From the NCBI GenBank assembly GCA_032988165.1, contig JANTQF010000246.1, positions 1 to 52,075 of the forward strand: a stretch of 52,075 nucleotides of DNA, written 5' to 3'. The position numbers and the translations under genes were made by a program. The notes under the pieces were generated by a model. The model saw only the letters and a list, made by a program, of their open reading frames with translations. It was not told the DNA's origin and made no database searches. Of the stretch, positions 1-10,420 are shown piece after piece; positions within the stretch are counted from its first letter, which is position 1, and the number at the start of each line of letters is the position of its first letter. The DNA comes from Emmonsiellopsis sp. PD_33 (Eukaryota; Ascomycota; Eurotiomycetes; Onygenales; Ajellomycetaceae).

Positions 1-446
1 GTAGTCAGCAAAGTGGCAAGAGTTCGTTCGTGGTGCGCTGAGCTGTGTGAAGTGGATGCTTTGTATGAAAGGCAAGATGCAGTGAGTCAAAGTGAGGGCT
101 TAGTGGGGGGGACAGGGGTGGAAGTCTCCATAGGTAATTACTACATCCTTCTTCATGGTCTGGTCAGTTTGCTAGTATTCACTAAATTTAACTAACTCAT
201 ATCTCCGAACTCCATATGGCCCTAGCCATGTAGTGTATAGCCAAGAAACTCAATATCAAACCGTTTTGATCCTCTTTCCCCCCCCCTGTGACGTCTCTGC
301 ACAGGACAAGGACAGGGAAATTAATTGCGTCTGTTTCATCTCCAGACATCTAAAGGGAAACCACAGCTTATGTTTCAAGCACAGCTTATAAATTAGACTA
401 TGCAATGCACTCTAGTCTGCTGCTTACCCCCACCGTTGGAGTACGC

Positions 447-485
447 AAGTCTCCGCCATCGAGGTGCAGGCGGAGACTTTTTTTT
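447..485 (+). repeat. Perfect 11-bp hairpin followed by a T8 tract
   Basis: Arms AAGTCTCCGCC (447-457) and GGCGGAGACTT (469-479) are exact reverse complements around an 11-nt loop, and T residues run from 478 to 485. The layout matches a Pol III-style or intrinsic-style terminator, or the end of a small RNA. I see no A/B box upstream, so its role is unknown. Confidence 0.6.
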
Positions 486-543
486 GTCACCGGAAGGATT
501 CATTTCTATGCGTTAGCGTATGCGGGACCTGTCCAGGTTTAAT

Positions 544-551
544 TATATAAA
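544..551 (+). promoter_or_regulatory. Putative TATA box of the P450 gene
   Basis: The string TATATAAATA lies about 210 bp before the chosen ATG at 758, leaving room for a normal fungal 5' leader. Assignment is by motif and position only. Confidence 0.35.
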
Positions 552-757
552 TACCGGGACCAGCAGGCGAGGCGGGGGATCCCCCAATTTTCTCCTTTTT
601 GCATGACAAAGAACAGAATTGTTCTGTGAAACTGTCCTTGCTGTGGTTGATATTTGATTATCGCCTCTCCCAGGGAACACAACCACCATCTCTCCAAGCA
701 GCAGATCATCATCCAGGGACTAAGGGAGAAACAATACAAATCAACAACAACAAAAAA

Positions 758-2641
758 ATGATCTCCTTCTGGACCTTGGGCCTCTCCCTCTCGGCCCTGA
801 CCATCATCCACCAAATCCTCCTCCCCTGGGCGCTGAACATCCGCGCCGCAAAATCCACCGGCATCCCCTACGTGATTGTCCCCTTTATCGGCTTGAACTC
901 ATCGATACGATCCGTCATCCTCACGCAGACATGGATCAAATGTCTAAACGCGCTCTTCCCCAACCCGCCCCTCACCTCCTGGCGGCGCCTAACGACTGCC
1001 GTGTGGCCGCTGCGCAACCAGCATCGCCCTTTTGCCGCGATGAAGACCGACACGTTGCTCACCGTTGCCCCCGGCGGTCCGATAATGTTCACGGCCGACC
1101 CGGATGTGATTGAGCAGGTCTTTGCGCGGCCGGGTGATTTCCAGAAACCCATACATATTTATGCCAATGCAAGCGTTTATGGGAGCAATGTGCTGGCGTC
1201 GGAGGGGGCGGAGTATCGGAGGCATAGGAAGCTGGTGAGTGCTGCGTTTGCCGAAAGGGTCTATAAGCTGCTGTGGAGGGAGTCTGTGAATAGGGCCCTG
1301 GAGACTTTGGAGTATTGGTTGGGGAAGAGGGATAAGAATGGAAAGGGAGAGGGGAAAGGGGGACCGTGGACCGTTCGCAGTGTTGCGGAGGATACCATGG
1401 ACCTGACTCTTAATGTCTTCGCGCGCTCGGGGATGGGCCTGGAGGAGGAGATAGAAAGCTATGAAACTGCCGCAAAAGGTAATGCCGGTGATGGCATTGT
1501 TGCGGGGAAAGATGATGCGGACCATGCTATGAAAGGCACGAACGCTTTGGCCGCACTCTTGGATAATATCCTGGTGGTCCTGGCCCTGCCACGATCCGTA
1601 CTAAAGTGGATCCCTATCGCTGGCGCTCAAAAGGGGTATCAAGGGTTAGTGGGTTGGCAGCGGCACATGGAGGAAACGATGGCGACAAGAAGAGCTGAGA
1701 TGCAGAAAGGGACCAACACGCATGCTGCGGACTTTCTGACCCATCTCGTCCGTGAACAGGAAAAGGCCCGGCAAGCATCTGATCCGTCAACACTCACCGA
1801 AGGTGAAATACTAAGCAACCTCTTCATCATGTTCCTCGCCGGCCATGAGACGACGGCAAATAGTCTCCATTTCACCCTCGTCTGTCTAGCAATGCGCCCT
1901 GATTTTCAAAAGGAGGTGCAACGGGAGCTCGACGAGATATTCAAAGGCCGCCCAGACCCATCCCAATGGGATCTGACAACTGATTACCCCCGCCTCTCCA
2001 ACAGCAGATTATCCGTCGCCGTCAACGAACAGATGCGTCTCTACAACCCAATCATCGCAATTCCCAAAATGACCCACGCCCCGCAGCAACTAACCGTCAA
2101 CGGCAAACAAGTAACCCTCCCAGCCAAAACCGTTATCCGCCTCTGCACGACCGCCGCAGCCCGTCATCCAAAACTATGGCCGCAAATGACCCCCCCCACA
2201 GGCGGCCCAAACAACGACGAAGAAGACGACCTTGAAGAATTCAAACCAGAGCGCTGGCTAAAAGACCTACCCCAACCGGCCTCCCCCACCGACCCGCCGA
2301 ACGTCTTCGTGCCCAAACGCGGCTCCTTCGTCCCCTTTTCCGACGGTCTACGCGCGTGCCCTGGCCGGCGCTTTGCGCAGACTGAAACTCTAGTCTCGCT
2401 CGCGCTGCTTCTAGTAAAGTGCAGTGTTGAGCTTGCGGTGGATGAGTGGGCGAGCGATGAGGAGGTTGAAAGGATGGGGAAGGGGGAGAAGGAGGTGGTG
2501 TGGGGGAAGGCGGTTGAGAGGACGAAGAAGACGATGGCTAATAGGGGGTTGGCTGTCTCTATCCGACTGGTTAATGGTGCGCATGTCCCTCTGCGGTTTG
2601 TGGAGAGGGGGCAGGAGAGGTTTGGGGATGTATTGGGATAG
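758..2641 (+). CDS. Cytochrome P450 monooxygenase
   Basis: This is a 627-residue, apparently intronless microsomal cytochrome P450, expected to insert one oxygen atom from O2 into an organic substrate using electrons from a P450 reductase at the ER. The start at 758 puts a hydrophobic anchor (about residues 2-26) at the N terminus and follows an unstructured CAA-rich leader. Visible motifs are the I-helix AGHETT at 361-366, the K-helix E424-x-x-R427, a PERW segment after it, and the haem loop FSDGLRACPGRR with the proximal cysteine at C534. It is longer than the usual 500-550 residues because of insertions such as a Lys/Gly-rich loop between the B and F helices and an acidic loop before PERW. 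The substrate cannot be told from sequence, and no biosynthetic partners flank it, so it is not an obvious cluster gene. Confidence 0.9.
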   Translation: MISFWTLGLSLSALTIIHQILLPWALNIRAAKSTGIPYVIVPFIGLNSSIRSVILTQTWIKCLNALFPNPPLTSWRRLTTAVWPLRNQHRPFAAMKTDTLLTVAPGGPIMFTADPDVIEQVFARPGDFQKPIHIYANASVYGSNVLASEGAEYRRHRKLVSAAFAERVYKLLWRESVNRALETLEYWLGKRDKNGKGEGKGGPWTVRSVAEDTMDLTLNVFARSGMGLEEEIESYETAAKGNAGDGIVAGKDDADHAMKGTNALAALLDNILVVLALPRSVLKWIPIAGAQKGYQGLVGWQRHMEETMATRRAEMQKGTNTHAADFLTHLVREQEKARQASDPSTLTEGEILSNLFIMFLAGHETTANSLHFTLVCLAMRPDFQKEVQRELDEIFKGRPDPSQWDLTTDYPRLSNSRLSVAVNEQMRLYNPIIAIPKMTHAPQQLTVNGKQVTLPAKTVIRLCTTAAARHPKLWPQMTPPTGGPNNDEEDDLEEFKPERWLKDLPQPASPTDPPNVFVPKRGSFVPFSDGLRACPGRRFAQTETLVSLALLLVKCSVELAVDEWASDEEVERMGKGEKEVVWGKAVERTKKTMANRGLAVSIRLVNGAHVPLRFVERGQERFGDVLG

Positions 2642-4748
2642 GGGGGGGTGGGTTTTCTGCTCTTTCTCCTCCGGGGCTGGCTTATTTGCGTGATTGATTG
2701 ATTTTGCCAATTTTCTACCTTCGAAATGGGGTGGGAGTTACTAGGACAGTAACGAAGTCATGAGTGTGGGGTACGGAGGAAACGTTCTAGATTTTACCTG
2801 CGTTGATTATGATTATACGAAATTGCAATCGTTTGAGATAATAACTTTTTATTAAGAACCTCCTATCCCCACCCACGCCAGAAAAAAAAAGAAAAAAAGA
2901 AACTCCGCCATTTACTTCCGGCGGCTCCATATTATATAAATAAGACGGCAATTCCTAGATCTAAGCTATGGGGTGGTGGGGAGGGATGTCCGAATAAGGT
3001 TATTTTTAAGGTTTCGTCCGATGTGGAGAGCCTACCAGACTTTCAATCATACCCCAGATTCCCAATTGAGGATTTGGTAATTACTACTAATGAATAACAA
3101 CATCTTGGGATATTTAGTAAATCAGGATTCACTTGGGTGCGGGTTCTTTTTATTGAGACGGGATTATTTAGGTCTGACTGCTGCTGGTTACTATTTTCTC
3201 GGGATGGTGGGAGGAGGAGGAAGTAGTTTCCCCCCTCCCCCTGCTCGCCCTTGGCATTGCGGTTGTTGCTTCATAGAAGCTATTTTTTCCATCATCTGTC
3301 CAAGGATGCAAGTAACAAACACAAGATTGTCAAGATTGTCAAGTATTGCGGCAGGTATTGCGGCAGGTAGTTACTAGTTATCAACGTCGAACAGTGGGGA
3401 GGAACTTGTCTTTCTCTTTGCATGTACGAGACGATGTCCAGGCTATGGCAGAAAATAGCCGAATCCCTCCGGATGGCGAATGTTTAACCAAACAGCAGAA
3501 TGTTTGGCCCATTCTGCTGTCAGACTCAAGCTATGCAAGGGTTATCCAATTGTTGGTCTGCAGTAGCGATTTTCTACTTTTAGATATGACTCTGACCACT
3601 TACAATTCTTGCTTGCGTTGCAAGAGTCTTTGGGTCATATTTTTGCTTCCTTTTTTTAGATCATTGTAATCCGTGGGCCCCTTTTGAGGTTGGGCAGCCT
3701 GCGTAATCTGAGCCAACAACCGAAATCCCCTGACCAACAGTCTAACGGCGAGGCAGTCAACCGTTTGGATGTTGCCAGTTGGGTTAGAGGTACTAGCTAT
3801 TGGGTCTCTTCGGGGACTCGAACTCACTGACAGCAACGCCAAAAACAACAGCTGTTTTTGGAATCGGTTTTTGTTCTACCAGTCATTAGTGTTTCCCATT
3901 AGCCTACACGACTCGTAGGTCTGAGCAAGCTCCGGAGGCTGACGGTAGCTATTTAAAGGGCGTGGGAGATCAATCTACGGAAGATATGCACAGCACTCAG
4001 TCACTGCTACTACTACTTCTTGTTACCCAAAGGAATGACTTTGTCTCCCCCTCTTTACTCAAGGTGAAACTCATAGATTTTCACAAAGAGGAGACGTTGC
4101 GCCTGTTTCAGCCACTTCTTGATATATAATTAGAGATTTAAAACCTCATCTGAACAATAAGAATCTATAAACTGTTCACATACAGTGACTAATGTTTTTA
4201 CCATGCCTATCCCGACCCCATCTGGCAGGTCTGTTAGTTGGTTACCGTTGTCCACTCGCATTGTCTGTCCTGTGTGGTTGGGATAGATAGATTGAGCTTC
4301 CTAGCTGGATGTTAACTATTTTTGGAGTGGAGACACGAGCAACAGCCGATGACATCAAGGTCCTCAAGCTGGATATTTTCTTACTGCCCGACCACGCAGT
4401 ATTTTAGGAAAGAAGATACAAATAATAGTAATAGCTGTTTCAAGAATCACTCCTGTTTGACCTTAAAATAAATAAACAGCAAATAAACGCATGCTGGCGT
4501 CGTCATACCGGGCTCCCGCGAAGCTTAACTCTTCACCCACTACCCAGCTAGGGTCTGAGCCTAACCCCGACTTCTGCCACCCAACCTCAACCTCCTCTTC
4601 CAACCCACCTCCACCTCTCCTCTCCTCCCCCTCCCCGTTTCCTTTTCTCTCCTCTCCCGTTCGAGTCCCCGTCCTGGGGCTATAATTCCAATATCTGGTT
4701 CTCTGCGAATACCCGCAGCAGCTTGCTAATTGCTGTGCACCATGCACA
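2642..4748. other. Intergenic region, no gene recognised
   Basis: Only short shadow frames are present. It contains two adjacent small tandem duplications (TCAAGATTG-type near 3328-3345 and TATTGCGGCAG-type near 3343-3366), a hairpin at 3492-3520 and a palindrome-like inverted repeat near 3839-3861. Its right end is pyrimidine-rich and probably the 5' leader of the next gene. Confidence 0.5.
3492..3520. repeat. Perfect 11-bp inverted repeat, 7-nt loop
   Basis: ACAGCAGAATG (3492-3502) and CATTCTGCTGT (3510-3520) are exact reverse complements separated by TTTGGCC. No T tract follows. It may be a relic transposon end, an RNA hairpin or chance. Confidence 0.5.
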
Positions 4749-6076
4749 ATGGTGAGTCCATGCTTCCTAGAGCTCGTTGGCAAGCTTGTGTCGGCTCCAT
4801 GCGATGACATCGACCTTGCGCTTTTTCTCCACAACAGCCCCTCTAGTAGCTCTTTTTATTCTATCCCATCCTCAGCTCGCCTCTGTTGAATACCGCCAGC
4901 GCCCAAATTCGTTCTGTTTTGTGGTTGCTGCTCGCCGTATATCGCAACAAAATGCTGCCCACCCACCCACTCCACCTCTTCTTTGTCTCACTCACAGACC
5001 CGGTACATAGCTAACCGCTAACTTCGATTCTTCATAGGGCTGCTGTCTATCCTCATCCTCTCGAGGTCCGTGACTTCCCCGTCCCCAAACACTGCTCGAG
5101 TACATCGTAATAACTTTTGTCAACAGGAGCGCCTAACCACCCAGCCGCCCCCGCTAGTCCTACGCAGCCTATCCTAAACCGCGAATCACAAGAACCCGCA
5201 TCTAGCACAGGTTTACGTTCCCAGTCCACTCGAGCGTCCCGTCATCGCCCTCGGGCTCTACTTAATGTTCCTCTCGATGTACACTATAACCAAGCCATCC
5301 GCCCACATGTCTGGGAGAGCAGACAAAGAGAATGGACCCGGGAGCAGCTGGCTCACGAGCGGGAACTCTTCTTCGATACCCGTGTGACCGGGAGGGCAGA
5401 AGTGTGGTCAGCATTGTCAACTGCTGTCTCCCTTTTCCGGGATGGGGATCTCGCCACTGCGCAGGGCATTCTAGATGCCGCTGGCGTGACGGTTCCGACG
5501 GGGGATATCTGCGATGGCTGCTATGATGAAAGCGGCGTTCTGTATCGGATTCCAGAACATGTCGTTGTGGATCCCGTTAACGTGGTGGAGTCCACTGATG
5601 CGAATGATAATATATGTGCGATGACTGCGGATCTTGACGAGGAAGTTGAGAGCAGCAAACTTGGAGTTGATGTCGATTCCGACGAGGACACCTTAGACGA
5701 CATTGAAAGGCGCCGTGAAGAAAAGGGGAAGCTGATCGAACGGGACCTTGTGAAGGTTACCGCGAGATTAAGTGATCGAGGGGGCCCTGATTTGGTCATT
5801 GCGATTGGAAAGAACCAGACCGTGGCCGCATTGGGGCGTAAAATACAAGCCGAGGCTGATGTAAGTATATTTGCCTTACGCACATTGTGTCTCTCCGTCG
5901 TGTTATATCCTACTCCGCTGACTCTCCTTTTCACCGATATATAGATCACAGGCAAGCATCGCGTCCGAATAGCCTATCTTGGTAAGATGCTGGAAGAAAA
6001 ACAAAGCCTACTTGCCCAAGGATGGAAAGAAGGCCACGTTGTGAACGCACTCGTCGTGAGGGGCCCACGGAATTGA
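4749..6076 (+). CDS. UBTD/DC-UbP-type ubiquitin-like domain protein, N-myristoylation motif
   Basis: My model has four exons: 4749-4751, 5038-5065, 5127-5860 and 5945-6076, giving 298 residues. Exon 1 is just ATG followed by a perfect GTGAGT donor. Splicing joins it to GGC-TGC-TGT, so the protein starts M-G-C-C, an N-myristoylation plus palmitoylation signal seen in UBTD-family proteins. The 28-nt exon 2 is supported by phase: its last G completes the glycine codon in exon 3. Residues from about 55 to 165 match the DC-UbP N-terminal ubiquitin-binding domain (NVPLDVHYNQAIRPHVW, WSALSTAV, GDICDGCYDE, YRIPEHVV). An acidic linker follows, then a C-terminal ubiquitin-like fold ending ALVVRGPRN. 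Family members are membrane-tethered adaptors of ubiquitin ligases; the role here is inferred. The weak point is the exon 2 donor GTCCGT. Confidence 0.82.
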
Positions 6077-7267
6077 CATCCCCGCCGCTTTACATGAAGC
6101 CTCTCTCGAAATCTATCATATTTCCATCCATCTTCAAACTCGCGGCAACAACATAACAACACGCAACGACCTGCATTTTTCTACCTATTTCCAACGATTC
6201 TAGCGGGAGGAACAGGAGTTTTCTTTTTTATCTAACGGGGAGTTCATTTTCTGGTATTTCTCCAACACTTATTACTGGTGGAATGGTGTACTCTGATTTG
6301 ATTTAATCTGCTATAATTTGCGAGGTGTTCTGGATTTAACTTTAGGCAGCGGAAGGTGGAGATCTATCATGACCACCATATATTCGATTCGATATAATGC
6401 CCCTGGCCAACCTTACGCCTTTCCTTTTTTTATTTTTTTTACCACTCGGCATTTGCTCTGCACAATACCCCCTATTTGTTTGTGGCTTTTTTTTTACATT
6501 GCCATATTTCATTCCCTTACGTTTATAGCAAACCTGCCATCCGGATGTCATTTCTAGTTATTTCATCCCTTTCCTTTCCTTCAGCCGTCCCCTCCCGCTC
6601 CTGTCCACCTTTGCAAACATGTCCCTTATCTCTCTCGTCACCCTCCCCCGGCCGAGCCTAACACGGCATATTAAATCCCTAATCCAAAACCCCGACATAG
6701 CGGAAGTCACTTGCTCTTCCCTGCCTCAACAAAAGGGCTTCCCCACATTCTACATCTACCTATCCTCATTTCTCTCCTGAACCGCATTGCACTGTAACCA
6801 CTGCTTCCTTCCCCTATCTGCCTCCCTCTCGTGTCGACCTACCCACCTCCGTTAATGTGTAATTAGTTCTCCATCATTTTGCAATCTGCTGATGCTATCT
6901 GTTATCGGCGAAGATCATTTCCAGTCTTTGATGACTTAAATATCGGTATTTAATAACATTCATTCCTTTATCTGCCTCCTTGCTCAGCACATACATACAT
7001 ACAAACCAATCCTCTCTTCTCGTGAATAGATCCGCCCGCCCAAAAGCTCAACAAAAACCCACCACTTAAACTATTAACTACTTAACCAGTTAATCAAATC
7101 AAGTCAAACCGACCCAAAAAAGACCTAGGGAAGACACAAAACCCTATTCCCGCCTCCCCTCCCCCCCCCAACTCCCGGGTTAGTCCGCCATAATGCCGCC
7201 AAAGTACACCATTTCTCAAATTACATATTTAATCCGCGAGTGGCGAACGAAGGGCACAAATCCGCCC
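6077..7267. other. Intergenic spacer between the UBTD gene and the tRNA
   Basis: This is pyrimidine-rich 3'-flanking sequence with no supported gene. Small open frames near 6318-6661 are low-complexity C/T-rich shadows. Confidence 0.5.
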
Positions 7268-7352
7268 GGTTTCATGGTCTAGTGGTTAGGACACCGGATT
7301 TTGATTGTCTCAGAAGTTTTCCGGTAGCCTGGGTTCGAACCCCAGTGAGACC
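7268..7352 (+). tRNA. tRNA-Gln (anticodon TTG) with a 14-nt intron
   Basis: The acceptor arms GGTTTCA (7268-7274) and TGAGACC (7346-7352) pair fully with one G-U. The D arm contains GGTCTAGTGGTTAGGAC. The anticodon stem CCGGA/TCCGG encloses TT-TTG-A, then a 14-nt insertion directly 3' of position 37, the canonical nuclear tRNA intron site. The T arm is CTGGG-TTCGAAC-CCCAG. The mature body is about 71 nt before CCA addition. Anticodon TTG reads CAA glutamine codons, and the body resembles fungal tRNA-Gln. Seven T residues follow immediately as a Pol III terminator, merging with the satellite. Confidence 0.93.
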
Positions 7353-7480
7353 TTTTTTTATTTTTTATTTTTTATTTTTTATTTTTTATTTTTTATTTTT
7401 TATTTTTTATTTTTTATTTTTTATTTTTTATTTTTTATTTTTTATTTTTTATTTTTTATTTTTTATTTTTTATTTTTTTA
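7353..7480 (+). repeat. (TTTTTTA)n minisatellite grown from the tRNA terminator
   Basis: A nearly perfect 7-bp unit of six T and one A repeats about 18 times, with A residues every 7 bases from 7360 to 7472. It begins at the base after the tRNA acceptor, so the tract doubles as a series of Pol III terminators. An open frame through it reads Phe/Tyr/Leu/Ile only and is not a gene. Confidence 0.95.
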
Positions 7481-8754
7481 ATTTTTCCTTTGCGGCCTTG
7501 GAAAACGATTTGATTTGCAGTTGTGAGAAAATCATTGATATAGATCGCTCTCTGGCGCGGCTGGGTGGCTGGGTGGGTTGTGATCTCTATCTATCGATCC
7601 ACCCCGCCACGACTCAAGAGTCGATTCGATACGGGAGTTACGATCAACGCGGATAAAATTGAAACTGTGAGATAGGTAGGCGCGAAGCACTGGGCCCCAG
7701 AATGATCCGGAAAGGGAGTGGCTGTAGGTAGTAGCAAGATACTAATTTTAACTGTTCGTAAAGTTACTCAAAACCCTCGCAGGCCCCTATTCTATTTCTC
7801 AGACTGCTCTGGGCTGGAAGTGCCACTGAGGATATAGAGCCTCTAGTCGGCGAGAGATTAAATAAATATATTAAGGAGGTTGGAGGAGGTAGGTAAGGGC
7901 CATGTGTGTCTGGATTAGAGTAAGTATCTAAAGCAAGGATAAATCCGTGATGAAGAGTCGGATGGGCCTCATGGATTCCTGTCATATAGAGTTTATAGAC
8001 CGTATAACCGTGGATCAAGGAGTAGAGATTCTCTGCAACGTGTAAAAGGCACAGCATCAATCTGATGACGAACGGAGGGAGGGTTCCTGGGTCAGGATAA
8101 ATAAAGCAAATAGACGTGTTATATATGTATAAACTAAAACAGATTTTCAGTCAAGAAAACAAAACTGGGTCATGTCGTTATAAAAGTTGGAAAGCACAAA
8201 ATTGGAGTGTTCTTCCAGGAAAAAAAGAAAACAATGGGAAAACGCCGAAAACGCCCCGCGAACCTGATAAATTAAAAGGAGAAATATAGAAAGGTTCCTG
8301 GGAATAGAAGCTTGGGAAGGGGGAACGGGAAACGGGATTTGGCTGGAAGTAGATGGCGGATGGATATGTAGACTCTGACAGGTAGAATCCACCGATTAGA
8401 CAAGGTGAAATTGCGAAAAACAGATAGAGGAGGAAAGGAAGTTGCGGATGGCAAAGGATAACCCCAGAACAATAAAGTCATCGCGTGAAAGTAACGTAAA
8501 GTCGTAGCATTACCCCACAAGCCCGGAGAGTTCCCGGTCACATGTAACCAGGGAATGGAGTACATTGACAAAAGACATTCAGAAGGAGAAAACAATGCTC
8601 CTCATAGAACACTAAGAGTCCGGTCCAGAGAGTAAGGGGGCAAGGGCAGTCAACGTGCGGGATGAACGTGAGGAGCAGTGGAGCACCCATCAAACTGCAT
8701 GCTTCTGCATGATCCCGAGTTGGTAGCACCGGCCGGATGGATAATCGACGTGGG
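7481..8754. other. Intergenic region downstream of GID4
   Basis: No gene is supported. It separates the tRNA/satellite from the 3' end of the minus-strand GID4 gene and probably includes its 3' untranslated region. Confidence 0.5.
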
Positions 8755-9964
8755 TTAGCGGAACTCCATAGCTCCAAAACACCCGCGGTTATCTACATGC
8801 TTGAGTTCGAGTTGTTGATACCTGTAGCAAACAAAGTATTCCTGGTTAGCTCCTTGACAAACGCTGAATGGTATCCGACGACATTTGACGATACATACTT
8901 TTCGCTCTTAGCATGGAAGTATATCCCGCTGACTGTCCCTTTGACTTGATTAAAGCAGATATAGTAAAATCCCTCAAAGCTGGCGCCGGAAATGGTCCGA
9001 ACACGATGATCTGGTACTAAAAAGTACTCTTTCCACCTCATGAAGATATTCTCGCGCTGTGCAAAATTTTTGAATGTGAAATCGGGCTTTTTGGCGATCT
9101 TCGCAAGAGGTCTCCAGGCGTCAAACTGGGCCCAGTGCTGCATATCGGTTCTATCAGTGGCACCCCATGATTCATGCTGGGTTACGAAGGTATATTTTGT
9201 CCCGATTATCTCGCCTTCAAAGAAGGTGGTAAGTGTTGGGTGGTCCTCGGTGAGACCTGGAGTAGGAAGCTCAAATCAGTAAACGTCATTAAATAGGAAA
9301 GATGACACGCAAGACTCAATCCATACCTTGAATACCAAGATAGCCACAGAGGTAGGATTCCGCCATATCAACATGCTTGATTTCCACGTCGACATTGTAT
9401 GTCTGGCGTTCTGACCGCTGTGTTCCGACAAATTTGCTGCCGGGCCTGAGGTAGGACGAGCAATGATTCGGGAGAAGCTTTACCGGAAATCATGTTAGCA
9501 ATGAATTTTCGGTCCGGACTGGGTAGTATTCTTACCCTGACATTGGAGAACTCGTAGCCCATGGACGAACCGGTGCTGGTCGGGGTAAGGGCATGGTAGG
9601 GCTGGGCCGGCGAGCCCGCATCCGTAGCCACACTGGCTGCAGGGCTGGACGAACCCATTGTAATATCATCATCTGGGGTATTCATCGTCTGAGAAGAAGA
9701 CTGGCTGGATATATCAATGCCCAGGGCAGGTGCTGGCTGGGAGCAGACATCCTGCGGCTGATTCAATTGCGACGGTGGCAGGCCCGAGGCGGTTGACGGC
9801 GATGGAGCAGCATCGTCGCCAACGTTGCGCACGACGCGCTCCTCCTCTGAAGCTCTCCAGACGGCGATCCGATCGATCTCGGGCGGACAGCTGGTCCGTG
9901 TGGATACGGGGTCGACGGGGTATGCGGAGGACAGGCGAGGAGGATTGACGCTCGGGGTCGGCAT
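8755..9964 (-). CDS. GID4: GID4/Vid24-type substrate receptor of the GID/CTLH E3 ligase
   Basis: Four exons on the minus strand, 9964-9536, 9477-9327, 9256-8899 and 8821-8755, give 334 residues. GID4 proteins recognise N-degrons with a Pro-rich or hydrophobic N terminus and deliver gluconeogenic enzymes to the GID/CTLH ubiquitin ligase. Residues 1-143 are a Ser/Pro-rich disordered head. The rest is the Vid24 beta-barrel: YLRPGSKFVGTQRS, VDMAESYLCGYL, GLTEDHPTLTTFFEGEIIG, QHWAQFDAWRPL, IFMRWKEYFLVPDH, ISGASFEGFYYICF, and the terminal CFGAMEFR. The true C terminus appears only after removing the 77-nt last intron (GTATGT...CTACAG). The first intron uses an AAG acceptor with a CTAAC branch site 18 nt upstream; the nearer-looking CAG at 9446 breaks the frame. 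Mago lies 457 bp upstream in the same orientation. Confidence 0.93.
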
Positions 9965-10420
9965 GGAGGGTGACTGGTTACAGTGCTGGAGGCATCAAAA
10001 CACACGCATCGGGCACAGACACGGTAGAACAGACGTCAACAGAAGAATGGCGGAATGGGGGCCAGGAGGTGCTGTGGTGGAGGTGGTAGATATCCGAGAT
10101 CTGATAGTTAATGGACAGTGGTTGGGGTGGCCAAGACGAAGACAACCACAGCAGCCGCTTGGGTCATGCGATCGCGGGGAAAATCTACTGAGGTCGCTGC
10201 ACCACGGCCACCGCCGCCAGACAATTAAATATTTAATTCAATCTCTACGTGGGACTGCCCGGCGCGGGAATAATATTCATTTTGCTTTGTTTAGGTATGC
10301 TCGTAATTTACAAAGCCGTCATAAAACCAATCCCTCCCTCCCAACTCCGGGCCCTGCCAGCAAACAGTATCAAGGAAAACGTGCCATTTTGCATTCAGCT
10401 TTTTCGCCAATGAGATTCGT
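9965..10420. other. Spacer between Mago and GID4
   Basis: About 456 bp carrying the Mago 3' end and the GID4 promoter and leader. Frames here are shadows. No further gene is seen. Confidence 0.5.

Larger units (their letters stand above)
1..757. other. Intergenic region upstream of the P450 gene
   Basis: I see no convincing gene here. The stretch holds a perfect hairpin with a T tract (447-485), a TATA-like box (544-551) and an A/C-rich, CAA-repeat leader directly before the P450 ATG. An upstream in-frame ATG at 599 exists but would add 53 polar residues ahead of the membrane anchor. Confidence 0.5.

Noticed and set aside
599..757. P450 start at the upstream ATG 599
   Set aside because: It would put 53 polar residues before the membrane anchor; the ATG at 758 begins directly with the hydrophobic helix.
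3780..3860. Minus-strand tRNA candidate from a GAGTTCGAGTCCC T-loop-like string
   Set aside because: No matching acceptor, D arm or anticodon stem could be folded around it.
7240..7656. 138-codon frame through the satellite
   Set aside because: It runs through the tRNA and a pure T6A tract; the Phe/Tyr/Leu/Ile string is a repeat artefact.
9446..9535. GID4 intron 1 ending at the CTCAG before GCCCGG
   Set aside because: It shifts the frame against PGSKFVGTQ. The AAG acceptor at 9478 keeps phase and restores the conserved SSYLRPGSKF.
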